The translations under genes and the position numbers were made by a program. Below are positions 18,255-26,981 of a DNA stretch of 63,710 nt, piece after piece. The notes under the pieces were generated by a model that made no database searches, was not told the DNA's origin, and saw only the letters and a program-made list of their open reading frames with translations. Positions within the stretch are counted from its first letter, which is position 1. The number at the start of each line of letters is the position of its first letter. Source of the DNA: Capnocytophaga sp. (GTDB taxonomy: Bacteria; Bacteroidota; Bacteroidia; Flavobacteriales; Flavobacteriaceae); NCBI GenBank assembly GCA_030538675.1, contig JAUNTM010000004.1, forward strand, positions 1-63,710, in the 5' to 3' direction.

Positions 18255-18974
18255 ATGTTCGCATTGATTAAAAAAGAGATTCGTTATTTTTTCACTTCGC
18301 CGATAGGATATACCGTGATAGGACTTTTTGTGGTTATCAACGGTTTGTTTTTATGGATATTGCATACCGATTACAATATTTTCGATAGTGGATATGCTGA
18401 TATGTTGCCTTTCTTCAGGCTCTCATCATGGGTGTTTGTTTTTTTAATTCCTGCCCTGACGATGCGTTGCATTTCGGAAGAAAAGCGCAGTGGTATGCTC
18501 GACCTGCTTTTCACAAAACCTATCGGCATTCATCACATTGTGTTGGGGAAATATTTCGGAATATTATTTCTGTTGGGCATTTTGTTGCTTCCTTCATTGT
18601 TGTATGTTTTCATGCTATGGACGTTGGGCAATCCCGTCGGCAATCTTGATGTTGCAGGGACTATCGGTTCATACACCGCTTTGTTTTTATTGGGAAGTGC
18701 TTTTGCGGCGGTCGGTGTATGGGCTTCTTCATTGAGCAGTAACCAGGTGATTGCCTTTGTGTTATCGGCTTTTTTGTGTTTTTTTCTGTTTTTCGGACTC
18801 GACCAAACCGCCCGATTACTGCTCCCTGAAAGTATGATAAGCATTGGTTTTCAGTCGCATTTTGACACTATCAGCCGTGGCGTTATCGACAGCGGTAGTG
18901 TCTTTTATTTTATATCGGTCATTGCTTTTTTCATTTATGCCACCGTGCTATCTCTTAAATCGTTTCGTGCATGA
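18255..18974 (+). CDS. gldF: Gliding motility ABC transporter permease GldF
   Basis: GldF is the membrane subunit of the GldA-GldF-GldG ABC transporter, required for gliding in Flavobacterium johnsoniae. Starting at the ATG at 18255 the protein has 239 residues (MFALIKKEIRYFFTSPIGYT...), the usual size; the frame is open further upstream but that part does not resemble GldF. Six hydrophobic segments are visible, and MRCISEEKRSGMLDLLFTKP is the family's characteristic cytoplasmic loop. The last four bases (ATGA) overlap the start of gldG, so translation is coupled. The ATPase gene gldA is not in the window, as is common. Gene order gldF-gldG-dnaN is seen in many Flavobacteriia. Confidence 0.95.
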   Translation: MFALIKKEIRYFFTSPIGYTVIGLFVVINGLFLWILHTDYNIFDSGYADMLPFFRLSSWVFVFLIPALTMRCISEEKRSGMLDLLFTKPIGIHHIVLGKYFGILFLLGILLLPSLLYVFMLWTLGNPVGNLDVAGTIGSYTALFLLGSAFAAVGVWASSLSSNQVIAFVLSAFLCFFLFFGLDQTARLLLPESMISIGFQSHFDTISRGVIDSGSVFYFISVIAFFIYATVLSLKSFRA

Positions 18975-20647
18975 ATACACAACTCAAACATAGTGTCATT
19001 AAAATAAGTCTGGCATTGCTGTGCGTTATCGGATTCAATATGCTGGCAAGCCATTGGAATTTCCGTTGGGATTTGACCAAAGACAAGCGCTATACACTCT
19101 CGCAAACCACACGCGAGGTGCTGGCAGATATCCACACACCTGTACTCATTGATGTGTTGCTCAAAGGCGATATCCCGAGTGATTTCCTAAAATTGCAAAC
19201 CGAAACCCGCCAGTTATTAGACGAGTACACTTCTATCAATAACAAAATTCGTTTTAACTTCGTCAATCCGCTTGAAGGTGAAACCAATACGGAACAGGCA
19301 CTTGCCGAGTTGAGCCAATTCGGTCTGAGTCCGTTGCAAATAGCACAATCCGAAGCAGGGAAAGCCTCCGTAGCTTATATTTTCCCTTGGGCAATGGTCA
19401 GCGATGGCGAACGTTCGGAAAAAGTACCGCTATTTGTCAATAAATTGGGCGCCACCGAGCAAGAGCGGATACAATATTCCGTGGAACGGCTCGAATATCA
19501 TTTTACGGATGCTTTGCGCAAACTCATCCTCCAAAAAGACAAAAAAATCGCAGTCCTGAAAAGTAACGGAACGCTTGATGATATTTACATTGCCGATTTC
19601 TTGCAAACCATACAAACGTACTATCGGGTAGCTCCTTTTACATTGGATTCGGCAGCCACTAACCCTGCCAAAACATTGCAACAACTCAGCGAGTTTGACT
19701 TGCTGCTCGTCGCCAAGCCTACCCTGCCCTTTTCTGACGAACAAAAACAAATCATCGACCAATACGTAATGCAAGGCGGTAAACTATTGTGGCTGATGGA
19801 TGCGGTAAATATTGCTATCGAAGACCTCTACAATCCGACAGGAACAGCCATGGCAATGCCCATGAACCTCAACGTAGGCGATTTGTTTTTCCCATACGGA
19901 ATACGCTTCAACTACAACCTGATAAACGACCTGTATTTCACGCAAATCGTCATCGCAACAGGCGAAGGGAGCCAAACCCGCTATACGCCCATACCTTGGG
20001 TGTACAACCCGATGCTTTTGTCAAAAAACAATACATTGATTAACAATAACTTGGATGCCATGCGGATGCAATTTGCCAACAGCATCGATACGCTTGCCAA
20101 CGGCATCAAAAAAACGATTTTGCTCTCAAGTTCCGAACTTTCAAAAATGGATGGCGTGCCAAGAGAAATCAGCCTGAATGCCGACCCTAACAAATTGGAC
20201 AAAAACGGCTACCTGCACGGCAATATCCCAACAGCCGTACTGCTCGAAGGCGAATTTACATCTATGTACAAAAACCGGGTTACGCCCATTGATTTGCCTT
20301 CGCAGAAAGAACAGAGCGTTCCTACCAAAATGATACTCCTGTCCGACGGCGATTTTATCCGCAATGACATCTCCAACAACGCACCTTTGGAACTCGGATA
20401 CGACAAATGGACTAATAATTTTTATGACAACAAAGCTTTTTTGCTCAATAGCCTCAACTATCTTTTCGATGAAACGGGATTATTGGCGCTTCGTAATAAA
20501 AAAGTACAATTGGCATTCCTTGACAAAGAAAAAGTAGCCGAAACGCAAAACAGCTGGAAAGTCAAAAGCCTCCTCATCCCTCTTTTGATACTGATGCTGA
20601 TAGGGATTGGCACTCATTTTTGGTATAAAAAAACTTTTTCTCGTTAA
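18971..20647 (+). CDS. gldG: Gliding motility ABC transporter component GldG
   Basis: GldG is the second integral component of the Gld ABC transporter. The 558-residue protein has a membrane segment near the N-terminus (about 10-28), a large extracytoplasmic domain and a C-terminal membrane segment (about 533-552). The TKDKRYTLSQTTREVL stretch and LLLVAKPTLPFSDEQKQIIDQYVMQGGKLLWLMD region are characteristic of GldG/ABC-2-associated proteins. It overlaps gldF by four bases and is the last gene of the pair. dnaN follows after 157 bases with its own likely promoter. Confidence 0.95.
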   Translation: MNTQLKHSVIKISLALLCVIGFNMLASHWNFRWDLTKDKRYTLSQTTREVLADIHTPVLIDVLLKGDIPSDFLKLQTETRQLLDEYTSINNKIRFNFVNPLEGETNTEQALAELSQFGLSPLQIAQSEAGKASVAYIFPWAMVSDGERSEKVPLFVNKLGATEQERIQYSVERLEYHFTDALRKLILQKDKKIAVLKSNGTLDDIYIADFLQTIQTYYRVAPFTLDSAATNPAKTLQQLSEFDLLLVAKPTLPFSDEQKQIIDQYVMQGGKLLWLMDAVNIAIEDLYNPTGTAMAMPMNLNVGDLFFPYGIRFNYNLINDLYFTQIVIATGEGSQTRYTPIPWVYNPMLLSKNNTLINNNLDAMRMQFANSIDTLANGIKKTILLSSSELSKMDGVPREISLNADPNKLDKNGYLHGNIPTAVLLEGEFTSMYKNRVTPIDLPSQKEQSVPTKMILLSDGDFIRNDISNNAPLELGYDKWTNNFYDNKAFLLNSLNYLFDETGLLALRNKKVQLAFLDKEKVAETQNSWKVKSLLIPLLILMLIGIGTHFWYKKTFSR

Positions 20648-20685
20648 TTATTGATGAAAAATTTTTCTCACTCCCAAAATTAGAA

Positions 20686-20693
20686 TATATTTG
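20686..20693 (+). promoter_or_regulatory. Putative -7 box of a Bacteroidota promoter for dnaN
   Basis: TATATTTG matches the Bacteroidota -7 consensus TAnnTTTG exactly. A clear -33 TTTG is lacking about 19-20 bases upstream, where only a T-run is present. Transcription from here would give a leader of about 105 bases to dnaN. Confidence 0.4.
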
Positions 20694-20804
20694 TCCTAAA
20701 ATAGAACGGTATATTCTCATGCCTTTGTCGGAAAATGAAAAAATGCAAGAAAAAATCGTTCGTATCCCAATAAAAATAACAGTAAAAAACCTAACCTATT
20801 ACAG

Positions 20805-21929
20805 ATGAAATTCATAGTATCACGTTCGAACCTATTGAAAAAACTTCAAGACATCAATGGTGTTATCAATAGCAATAACACCATGCCTATCTTGGACAAT
20901 TTCTTATTTGAACTTTCCAACAAGACTTTGACCATTACGGCTACCGACTTGGAAACCACCGTAAAAGGAACGCTCGAAGTAGAGTCCGACTCGGAAGGCA
21001 GCATCGCTGTACAAGCCAAACTCTTGGTAGAATCACTCAAGAACTTCGCCGAACAGCCCCTCACTTTTATCACAAAAGAAGGCGGCACCATCGAGATGGC
21101 AGCCACCAACGGTGTGTACTCTTTCAGCTACCTTAGCGGCGACGAATTCCCCAAAGCCGTAGAACTCCCCGAAGCAAGCAGCGTGTCGGTCGTAGGGCAT
21201 GTACTCGCTACTGCCATACAAAAAACTATCTTCGCTGTCGGCAATGATGATTTACGTCCCGTTATGAACGGAATTTTCTTCGAATTCTCGCCTGAAGGCC
21301 TTACTTTCGTAGGAACAGATGCCCACAAACTCGTAAAATACCAACGTTCGGACTACAAAGCCAGCGAAAGTGCCGAATTCATCATCCCTAAAAAACCGCT
21401 CAACCTGCTCAAAGGAATGCTCGCTGCAAGCGAAAGCGAAGTAACTATAGAATACAATCAAAGCAATGCCAAATTTTCTTTTGAAGACATGGAAATCATC
21501 TGCCGATTGATTGACGGAAAATACCCTAACTACGATGCTGTAATCCCGAAAGAAAATCCAAACAAACTGACGCTCAGCAGAGTACAGTTCCTTGGTTCGG
21601 CACGTCGTGTATCGACTTTCTCCAACAAATCAACGCACCAAATTCGCTTGAAAATCGCAGGTGCGGACTTGAAAGTTTCTGCCGAAGATATTGATTTCAG
21701 CAACCGTGCCGAAGAGCGCCTTACGTGCAATTTCCAAGGCGATGATATGGAAATAGGATTCAACTCGCGCTTCCTTATCGAAATGCTCAATAACTTGGAA
21801 GCCGATGAAGTAATGCTCGAGATGTCAATGCCGAACCGCGCGGGAATATTAACCCCCGTAGACGGACTTGACGAAGGCGAACAAGTACTCATGCTCGCAA
21901 TGCCTATCATGCTGAATAACAATGCTTAA
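20805..21929 (+). CDS. dnaN: DNA polymerase III subunit beta (sliding clamp)
   Basis: DnaN forms the dimeric ring that tethers DNA polymerase III to DNA. The 374 residues have the normal length and three-fold domain repeat. The start MKFIVSRSNLLKKLQDINGVI, the first-domain motif NTMPILDNFLFEL, the GDEFP turn near residue 112 and the C-terminal LMLAMPIML match the family. No DnaA-box cluster or dnaA gene is near, so this is not the replication origin type of dnaN locus; the neighbour gldG upstream is the usual flavobacterial arrangement. A strong terminator follows. Confidence 0.98.
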   Translation: MKFIVSRSNLLKKLQDINGVINSNNTMPILDNFLFELSNKTLTITATDLETTVKGTLEVESDSEGSIAVQAKLLVESLKNFAEQPLTFITKEGGTIEMAATNGVYSFSYLSGDEFPKAVELPEASSVSVVGHVLATAIQKTIFAVGNDDLRPVMNGIFFEFSPEGLTFVGTDAHKLVKYQRSDYKASESAEFIIPKKPLNLLKGMLAASESEVTIEYNQSNAKFSFEDMEIICRLIDGKYPNYDAVIPKENPNKLTLSRVQFLGSARRVSTFSNKSTHQIRLKIAGADLKVSAEDIDFSNRAEERLTCNFQGDDMEIGFNSRFLIEMLNNLEADEVMLEMSMPNRAGILTPVDGLDEGEQVLMLAMPIMLNNNA

Positions 21930-21948
21930 TAACAATCATACACGATAC

Positions 21949-21977
21949 AAAAACCGTCTAAAAAGGCGGTTTTTTTT
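21949..21977 (+). terminator. Rho-independent terminator of dnaN
   Basis: AAAACCGTCT and AGGCGGTTTT form a ten-pair stem (one G-T pair) with a short A loop, followed by a run of T. It lies about 20 bases after the dnaN stop codon. Confidence 0.85.
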
Positions 21978-22025
21978 GTTTGTCAAATTTCCTTAAATAC
22001 CTTTTTCGGAATTTTTGAAAGCTAA

Positions 22026-22051
22026 ACTATTTTCTTTACAACGAACTCACG
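22026..22051. repeat. Short relic of the MITE-like element end
   Basis: ACTATTTTCTT at 22026 and CGAACTCACG at 22042-22051 match the terminus of the element (compare the reverse complement of 14923-14950 and the right end of 35610-35828). The spacing is one or two bases off. It ends six bases before the stop codon of the minus-strand hydrolase gene. Confidence 0.5.
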
Positions 22052-22056
22052 ACAGC

Positions 22057-22740
22057 TCAATCTTCATCCGTTGGGGAAATCCCTAAAATCAGTTTGGGCA
22101 GATGTTCGTTAAACCATTTGTAGCGGTTCAATATCATGATGTGTGTACCGTTGCGGATGACGATAGCTTCTTTTATATTTTTAATTGGAAAAACCATATC
22201 ATGGTCGCCGTGTATGTGCACCGTCCGGGGCAACGCCGCACCTTGTTGCCAATTGACAATTTTGTCGATGCTCCATTCCAAATAGTAAGGCGAACGCATC
22301 CCTATATAACGTTCATAAAATTCTATACGCCGGGTAAGATTTTCAAAAAATGAAAATTCTTTCCAATATTCCATAGTGTCAATAAGCGTGATAGGCAATA
22401 ATTTATGCAATTTCGTATAGCGAGCCAGTAGCATATTGGCAGGAAGTTCATGACGGTTTTTGACACTCGAAATTACGAAAATACTATGATAATCAATATG
22501 TTGTGCTATTTCCTGCATAATAATTGCCCCAAATGAAACACCTACAAGGACAGGCCGCTGATGCCTGATATCGCGAGCGATACGAGCCGCATATTCTGAT
22601 AATGTTTCCTCTTTATGGGGTAAAATCCAGTCCAAAAGATGAAGTTCAAACGGTTCCGGAAGCTGTATGCGCTCGAATATCTTGGGACTTGCCGCCATAC
22701 CCGGCATCAAGTATACGTGGATTTTATCAACTATGGTCAT
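22057..22740 (-). CDS. Alpha/beta hydrolase
   Basis: A 227-residue hydrolase when started at the ATG at 22740 (MTIVDKIHVYLMPGMAAS...). The open frame continues 68 codons upstream through AT-rich promoter-like DNA and that part is not believable as protein. The nucleophile is S69 in GVSFGA, the acid is probably in HGDHDMVFP, and the histidine is in RNGTHIMIL: a full triad. No signal peptide is seen, so it is likely cytoplasmic. It resembles small serine hydrolases of the BioH/thioesterase type, but no substrate can be named. It lies alone between dnaN (convergent) and the small GNAT gene (divergent). Confidence 0.8.
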   Translation of the reverse strand: MTIVDKIHVYLMPGMAASPKIFERIQLPEPFELHLLDWILPHKEETLSEYAARIARDIRHQRPVLVGVSFGAIIMQEIAQHIDYHSIFVISSVKNRHELPANMLLARYTKLHKLLPITLIDTMEYWKEFSFFENLTRRIEFYERYIGMRSPYYLEWSIDKIVNWQQGAALPRTVHIHGDHDMVFPIKNIKEAIVIRNGTHIMILNRYKWFNEHLPKLILGISPTDED

Positions 22741-22980
22741 TTTACGTACGAAAAATATATGATTTAAAACAAAGCCGTGTATATTTTTCGTACCTTTGCA
22801 ATACGAAAACCATAAACTATTGTCATTTCGAGAGTAAAGATATACTTTTTTTCGTTTTCGCAAAAAAATATGCAATATATTTATTTTTGAATCGGGACAA
22901 TTTTGCTGTGTATAGAAAGGTGACTGGCTAAAAGTATGGTGCAATGTAGCGAAATGAGTATGAATTAAATATTTTACATA

Positions 22981-23265
22981 ATGGTACAGCTAAAAGATAA
23001 TGAATTTTTGCGACAATTCCAAGCAGAATTTAATGGTGAGGTAGCTTTTATCGAATATTCGGTACAAGAAAGAAAGATTTTTTTAACAAAAATATTCATC
23101 CCTGAATTGGCGGATGAAGTCTTTAGAGACGAATTCATCAAAAGCGTCCTTGCCGAAGCCGAAAGCCGAAGACTGAAAGTAGTACCTACATGTTCGGGAA
23201 TTGTATCATTTTTTCGTCAAAACCGCGAATACAAAGAGATGCTTCCCGTAGGAATACGCATTTGA
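22981..23265 (+). CDS. Small GNAT-like N-acetyltransferase (YjdJ type)
   Basis: A 94-residue protein resembling the minimal acetyltransferases of the Acetyltransf_CG/YjdJ family. The pattern is E-Y-x-V...I.L.K.FIPELADEVFRDEFIKSVLAEAESRRLKVVPTCSGI, where the family usually has a R-G-x-G loop; here that loop has become DEVFRDEF and lacks the glycines. The VVPTCSGIVSFFRQNREYKEML end is typical. Its acetyl-CoA binding may therefore be altered. A -7-like TACCTTTG is at 22791-22798, some 180 bases upstream. Substrate unknown. Confidence 0.75.
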   Translation: MVQLKDNEFLRQFQAEFNGEVAFIEYSVQERKIFLTKIFIPELADEVFRDEFIKSVLAEAESRRLKVVPTCSGIVSFFRQNREYKEMLPVGIRI

Positions 23266-23433
23266 AAATCAAACTAAGGCTTTTTATTTTTTTAACATAT
23301 ATCATGATGTATGATTAGATAAAAATGAGTAACTTCGCTTATCCTATTATAATATACGAACTACGTTGCCGTAGTTTCATTTTTATGATTAACCGTTCAT
23401 TTTTTTTACAACCAAGATAAAGCCAATGCATCC

Positions 23434-24567
23434 ATGAAAAAAGAATATAAAATAGCCGTTTTGGCAGGCGATGGCATCGGTCCGGAGGTGGTCGACCAAT
23501 CCCTGAAAGTGTTAGACGCTGTGGCGGACAAGTACAGCGTTCATTTCAACTACCGCAAAGCTCCCGTGGGCGCTATCGCCATCAAAGAAACAGGCTCACC
23601 ACTTCCTGAGGAAACGCTCGATGTTTGCAAAACCTCTGATGCCGTGCTTTTCGGTGCGATTGGCGACCCCGAATTTGACAACAATCCCGATGCCAAAGTA
23701 CGCCCCGAACAAGGATTGCTAAAGCTCCGTAAAGAACTCGGGCTGTACGCTAACATACGCCCTATCAAGGCGTTTAACTCCGTAGCCGCTCACAGCCCTC
23801 TGAAGTTTGATATCGTCAAAGATACCGATATGGTCATCTACCGAGAGCTTATCAGCGGTATTTATTTCGGCGAAAAATTCACTGCCGAAGACGGAAGTTA
23901 TGCCTATGATATTTGCAAATACCAACGTGATGAAATAGAACGAATCGCACATTTGGCATTCAAAGCCGCCCAAAAAAGAAAGCACAAAGTAACGCTCATC
24001 GACAAAGCTAACGTACTGGATTCGTCACGCTTATGGCGGAAAGTTACCACCGAAATAGCCAAAGAATACACCGATGTTGCGCTCGATTTTCTTTTTGTAG
24101 ACAACGCAGCCATGCAGATGATACTCAACCCGAAGCAATTCGATGTGATTTTAACAGAAAATATGTTTGGTGATATTATTTCGGATGAAGGTAGCGTGAT
24201 CGGCGGCTCGATAGGCCTGCTGCCATCAGCTTCTGTGGGGACAGGAAGTGCGCTCTTTGAACCTATACACGGCTCATTTCCGCAAGGAAAAGGCAAAGGC
24301 ATCGCCAACCCGATAGCCTCCATCCTCAGTACTGCGATGATGCTCGAACATCTTCACATCGATGATGCCGCAAACAAAGTGCGCAAAGCAGTTGACCAAT
24401 GTATCGCTCAAGGCGTTGTTACCCCCGACCTTAAAGGCAAAAAAACATACACAACAACCGAAGTGGGCGACTATATCGTTGATTTTGTGCTCAATGCCGA
24501 AGATTCTGATAATTATTGCTATTTCAATTTTGAGAATTTCCAACAAGGAAGGTCTACCATTGTGTAA
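23434..24567 (+). CDS. leuB: 3-isopropylmalate dehydrogenase
   Basis: LeuB oxidises and decarboxylates 3-isopropylmalate to 2-oxoisocaproate in leucine synthesis, using NAD and Mg or Mn. The 377-residue protein starts with the KIAVLAGDGIGPEVV signature. It has the FGAIGDPEFD stretch, R-P residues for substrate, and the metal-binding region DNAAMQMILNPKQFDVILTENMFGDIISDE. It is about 15-20 residues longer than typical LeuB because of a C-terminal tail after the end of the fold (EDSDNYCYFNFENFQQGRSTIV). No leuA, leuC or leuD is nearby, so the gene stands alone. A 7-bp inverted repeat at 23358-23375 in the leader region has no clear attenuator form. Confidence 0.94.
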   Translation: MKKEYKIAVLAGDGIGPEVVDQSLKVLDAVADKYSVHFNYRKAPVGAIAIKETGSPLPEETLDVCKTSDAVLFGAIGDPEFDNNPDAKVRPEQGLLKLRKELGLYANIRPIKAFNSVAAHSPLKFDIVKDTDMVIYRELISGIYFGEKFTAEDGSYAYDICKYQRDEIERIAHLAFKAAQKRKHKVTLIDKANVLDSSRLWRKVTTEIAKEYTDVALDFLFVDNAAMQMILNPKQFDVILTENMFGDIISDEGSVIGGSIGLLPSASVGTGSALFEPIHGSFPQGKGKGIANPIASILSTAMMLEHLHIDDAANKVRKAVDQCIAQGVVTPDLKGKKTYTTTEVGDYIVDFVLNAEDSDNYCYFNFENFQQGRSTIV

Positions 24568-24597
24568 AACCGATACCATTATAAAGAATATAAATCG

Positions 24598-24628
24598 CCT
24601 TTTGTTGTCGCAAACAAAAGGTTTTTTT
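24598..24628 (+). terminator. Rho-independent terminator of leuB
   Basis: CCTTTTGTT (24598-24606) and AACAAAAGG (24613-24621) form a perfect nine-pair stem with a six-base loop, followed by seven T. It separates leuB from yaaA. Confidence 0.85.
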
Positions 24629-24656
24629 TATTTTTGTTGCTAAAAAGAAGAATCGC

Positions 24657-25418
24657 ATGAAAATAGTCATCTCTCCCGCCAAATCATTGGATTTTGAATC
24701 GTCAATCCCTACTACCGATTTCTCATTGCCTGTTTTTGAAAAGCAAATCGGGAAAATCCATTCGGAATTAAAATCCAAATCGCCCCAACAACTTTCCGAA
24801 TTAATGCATATTTCCGAAAAATTAGCCGATTTGAATTGGCAACGCAACCAAGATTTTTCGATGCCTTTTACGCCTAAAAATGCCCGCCAAGCCATTTATT
24901 CATTCACTGGCGACGTCTATCAAGGCTTAGATGTGCGGACACTCGCTCCGGATAAAATCGAAAAAATGCAACATTCGTTACGAATACTTTCAGGTTTGTA
25001 CGGACTACTTCGCCCGCTTGATTTGATACAACCGTACCGCTTGGAAATGGGAACAAAAATGCCCGTAGGCCCGAAAAAAGATTTGTATGATTTTTGGCAA
25101 AAACATATTACAGACGCGCTGAATTCTCAACTTTCGGACGGCGAATTGTTTGTCAATCTGGCAAGTAACGAATACTTCAAAGCCGTAGATACCAGCAAAT
25201 TAAAAGTTCCTGTAATTACGCCTATCTTCAAAGATTGGAAAAATGACCATCTGAAAATCATCAGTTTTTACGCCAAAAAAGCCCGGGGGCTGATGGTTCG
25301 TTACATCCTACAGAATACGATTCAGACTATCGACGACCTCAAAGGCTTTGATTACGAAGGATACGCATTTAGCGAAAGCGAAAGTTTAAAAAATAACGAA
25401 TTGGTTTTTGTTCGATAG
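24657..25418 (+). CDS. yaaA: Peroxide stress protein YaaA
   Basis: YaaA-family protein (DUF328) of 253 residues, the family's usual length. In E. coli the protein limits free iron and protects DNA under hydrogen peroxide stress. The N-terminal MKIVISPAKSLDFES, the central SGLYGLLRPLDLIQPYRLEMG, the LASNEYFKAVD motif and the C-terminal ending GYAFSESES are all signature segments. It is cytoplasmic and has no signal peptide. The gene converges on the phosphoesterase gene with three bases between the stop codons. The role here is transferred from the family. Confidence 0.96.
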   Translation: MKIVISPAKSLDFESSIPTTDFSLPVFEKQIGKIHSELKSKSPQQLSELMHISEKLADLNWQRNQDFSMPFTPKNARQAIYSFTGDVYQGLDVRTLAPDKIEKMQHSLRILSGLYGLLRPLDLIQPYRLEMGTKMPVGPKKDLYDFWQKHITDALNSQLSDGELFVNLASNEYFKAVDTSKLKVPVITPIFKDWKNDHLKIISFYAKKARGLMVRYILQNTIQTIDDLKGFDYEGYAFSESESLKNNELVFVR

Positions 25419-25421
25419 AAA

Positions 25422-26264
25422 TTAAACACTTTTCATTGTAAAAATCGTAATTTCAGGACGCACATTGAAACGGATTTGCCACGAATGCCCGAGAGCACGG
25501 TTGATGTAAAGCGTCCGTCCGTCATGCAAGTCAATGATTCCCTGCGAGTAACGTTTGTTTTTTACAGGAAGAATGGGAGCCGGCAAGAAAGGCGGTTTAC
25601 ACTGTCCGCCGTGCGTATGCCCTGAAAGTATCCAACCTTGATAGCCGTTCCAAACGGGCAGGTCGCACACATCGGGGTTGTGGCAAAGTACGACAGCCGG
25701 TTTTTGGCGGTCATAGTATTTCATCGCAGTTTCAGGATTGAAATTGACCGCCCAATAATCATCTAATCCTATGATTTTCAAATTATTACATTCGGTTATT
25801 TGATTTCTGAGAACATTAATTCCTGAGCGTTCAAGTTGCTTGCTGATGTGGTCGGCAACGGCAGTTTCCCTCCAATGATGCCCGTAATCGTGATTCCCCA
25901 AAACGGCAAACGTACCGAGTTTTCCCTTAACAAAATATGTTAAAACTTCATCGAGTTGGGCAAATTGGCGTTCGTTTTCATAGCTCACGTAATCGCCTGT
26001 ATACACCACAATATCAGGATTATACTGATTTGCCTTTTGGAGCGAATCTATCAAATATTGGTAATCAAAACGGTTACCGACATGCAAGTCGCTGATTTGC
26101 ATCATCGTTTTACCGTCAAGCGCTGTCGGAAGATTTTTTATAGGCATATCGACATTCGTAAATTCCAAACGGAAAGGCTCCACCTGCCAAGCGTACAAAC
26201 CCGACGAAACCCCAATAGCTGTTGTCGCTAAAAGTGATTTTTTAATAAATTGCCGACGGTTCAT
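25422..26264 (-). CDS. Exported metallophosphoesterase (YkuE-like) with Tat signal
   Basis: A 280-residue calcineurin-like phosphoesterase. The N-terminus MNRRQFIKKSLLATTAIGVS carries a twin-arginine motif (RRQFIK), so the folded, metal-loaded enzyme is probably exported by Tat. Metal-binding motifs are in order: ISDLHVG, YTGDYV, GNHDYG, CHNPD and SGHTHGGQ. YkuE-type relatives act on UDP-linked or lipid-linked phosphates at the membrane; the substrate here is not known. It is the last gene of a compact minus-strand run of M1 peptidase, Fic, PepE and this gene; it starts nine bases after the PepE stop. Confidence 0.92.
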   Translation of the reverse strand: MNRRQFIKKSLLATTAIGVSSGLYAWQVEPFRLEFTNVDMPIKNLPTALDGKTMMQISDLHVGNRFDYQYLIDSLQKANQYNPDIVVYTGDYVSYENERQFAQLDEVLTYFVKGKLGTFAVLGNHDYGHHWRETAVADHISKQLERSGINVLRNQITECNNLKIIGLDDYWAVNFNPETAMKYYDRQKPAVVLCHNPDVCDLPVWNGYQGWILSGHTHGGQCKPPFLPAPILPVKNKRYSQGIIDLHDGRTLYINRALGHSWQIRFNVRPEITIFTMKSV

Positions 26265-26273
26265 ACATTTTAT

Positions 26274-26978
26274 TTACAGTATAATTTTCCCTGCTTCCAA
26301 CTCATACGGCTCTTTTTCCGCCTCAAAAATCCGTGCCGTTAAGTTTCCTTTTAGTATAATTTGTTCATTTTGAAGACGTAACCAACTTCCCTCCCGCAAT
26401 CCAACAACGGGAATATCATTTTGCGAATGAAATTCTTTGATGCGGGTTTCTCGGGTTTCGCCCATGTGTCTGAGCTCGGGGATTGGGTCGAGGTAATGCG
26501 GATTGAGGTTAAACGGTAACAGCTTAAGTGCCTCAAAGCTCGGCGGATAGACAATCGGCATGTCGTTTGTTGTCTGAATGGTCTGCCCGGCAATGTTACT
26601 CCCTGCACTCGTTCCCATATACGGCGTGCCGTTGAGGACGGTTTTACGCAGTACATCTATCAAATCAAACTCATATAACTGTTTGATTAATAGAAATGTA
26701 TTGCCACCACCAGTGAATATTGCCTGTGCATTTCCAATCGCTTCTTTCGGATTATCAAACGTGTGAATGCCCATTATTTTTTTATCAATTTTAGAAAATC
26801 CTCTTTGAGCGGTTTCGGTATATTCATCGTGCGAAATACCGCTCGGACGGGCATACGGAATGAAAAGAACAGTATCAATTCCGCTGAAAAAATCCGTCAT
26901 TTCATCGGTTAAATAGTCCAAATATTGTCCGCCGTAAACGGTTGATGTGCTTGCGATAAGTAATTTTTTACGTGGCAT
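26274..26978 (-). CDS. pepE: Dipeptidase E (S51 family)
   Basis: PepE is a cytoplasmic serine peptidase that cleaves Asp-X dipeptides. The 234 residues match the family's length. The nucleophile is S124 in the GTSAGSN elbow; IFTGGGNTFLL and FNLNPHYLDP are the other family signatures, the latter contributing the active-site histidine. It lies between the Fic gene (three-base gap) and the phosphoesterase gene (nine-base gap) and is very probably in the same operon as the M1 peptidase, with which it would share a peptide-degrading role. Confidence 0.95.
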   Translation of the reverse strand: MPRKKLLIASTSTVYGGQYLDYLTDEMTDFFSGIDTVLFIPYARPSGISHDEYTETAQRGFSKIDKKIMGIHTFDNPKEAIGNAQAIFTGGGNTFLLIKQLYEFDLIDVLRKTVLNGTPYMGTSAGSNIAGQTIQTTNDMPIVYPPSFEALKLLPFNLNPHYLDPIPELRHMGETRETRIKEFHSQNDIPVVGLREGSWLRLQNEQIILKGNLTARIFEAEKEPYELEAGKIIL

Positions 26979-26981
26979 TGA

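Noticed and set aside
23358-23375. A 7-bp hairpin before leuB as a possible leucine attenuator
   Set aside because: No leader peptide with Leu codons and no alternative stem were found. It may end the upstream gene or mean nothing.
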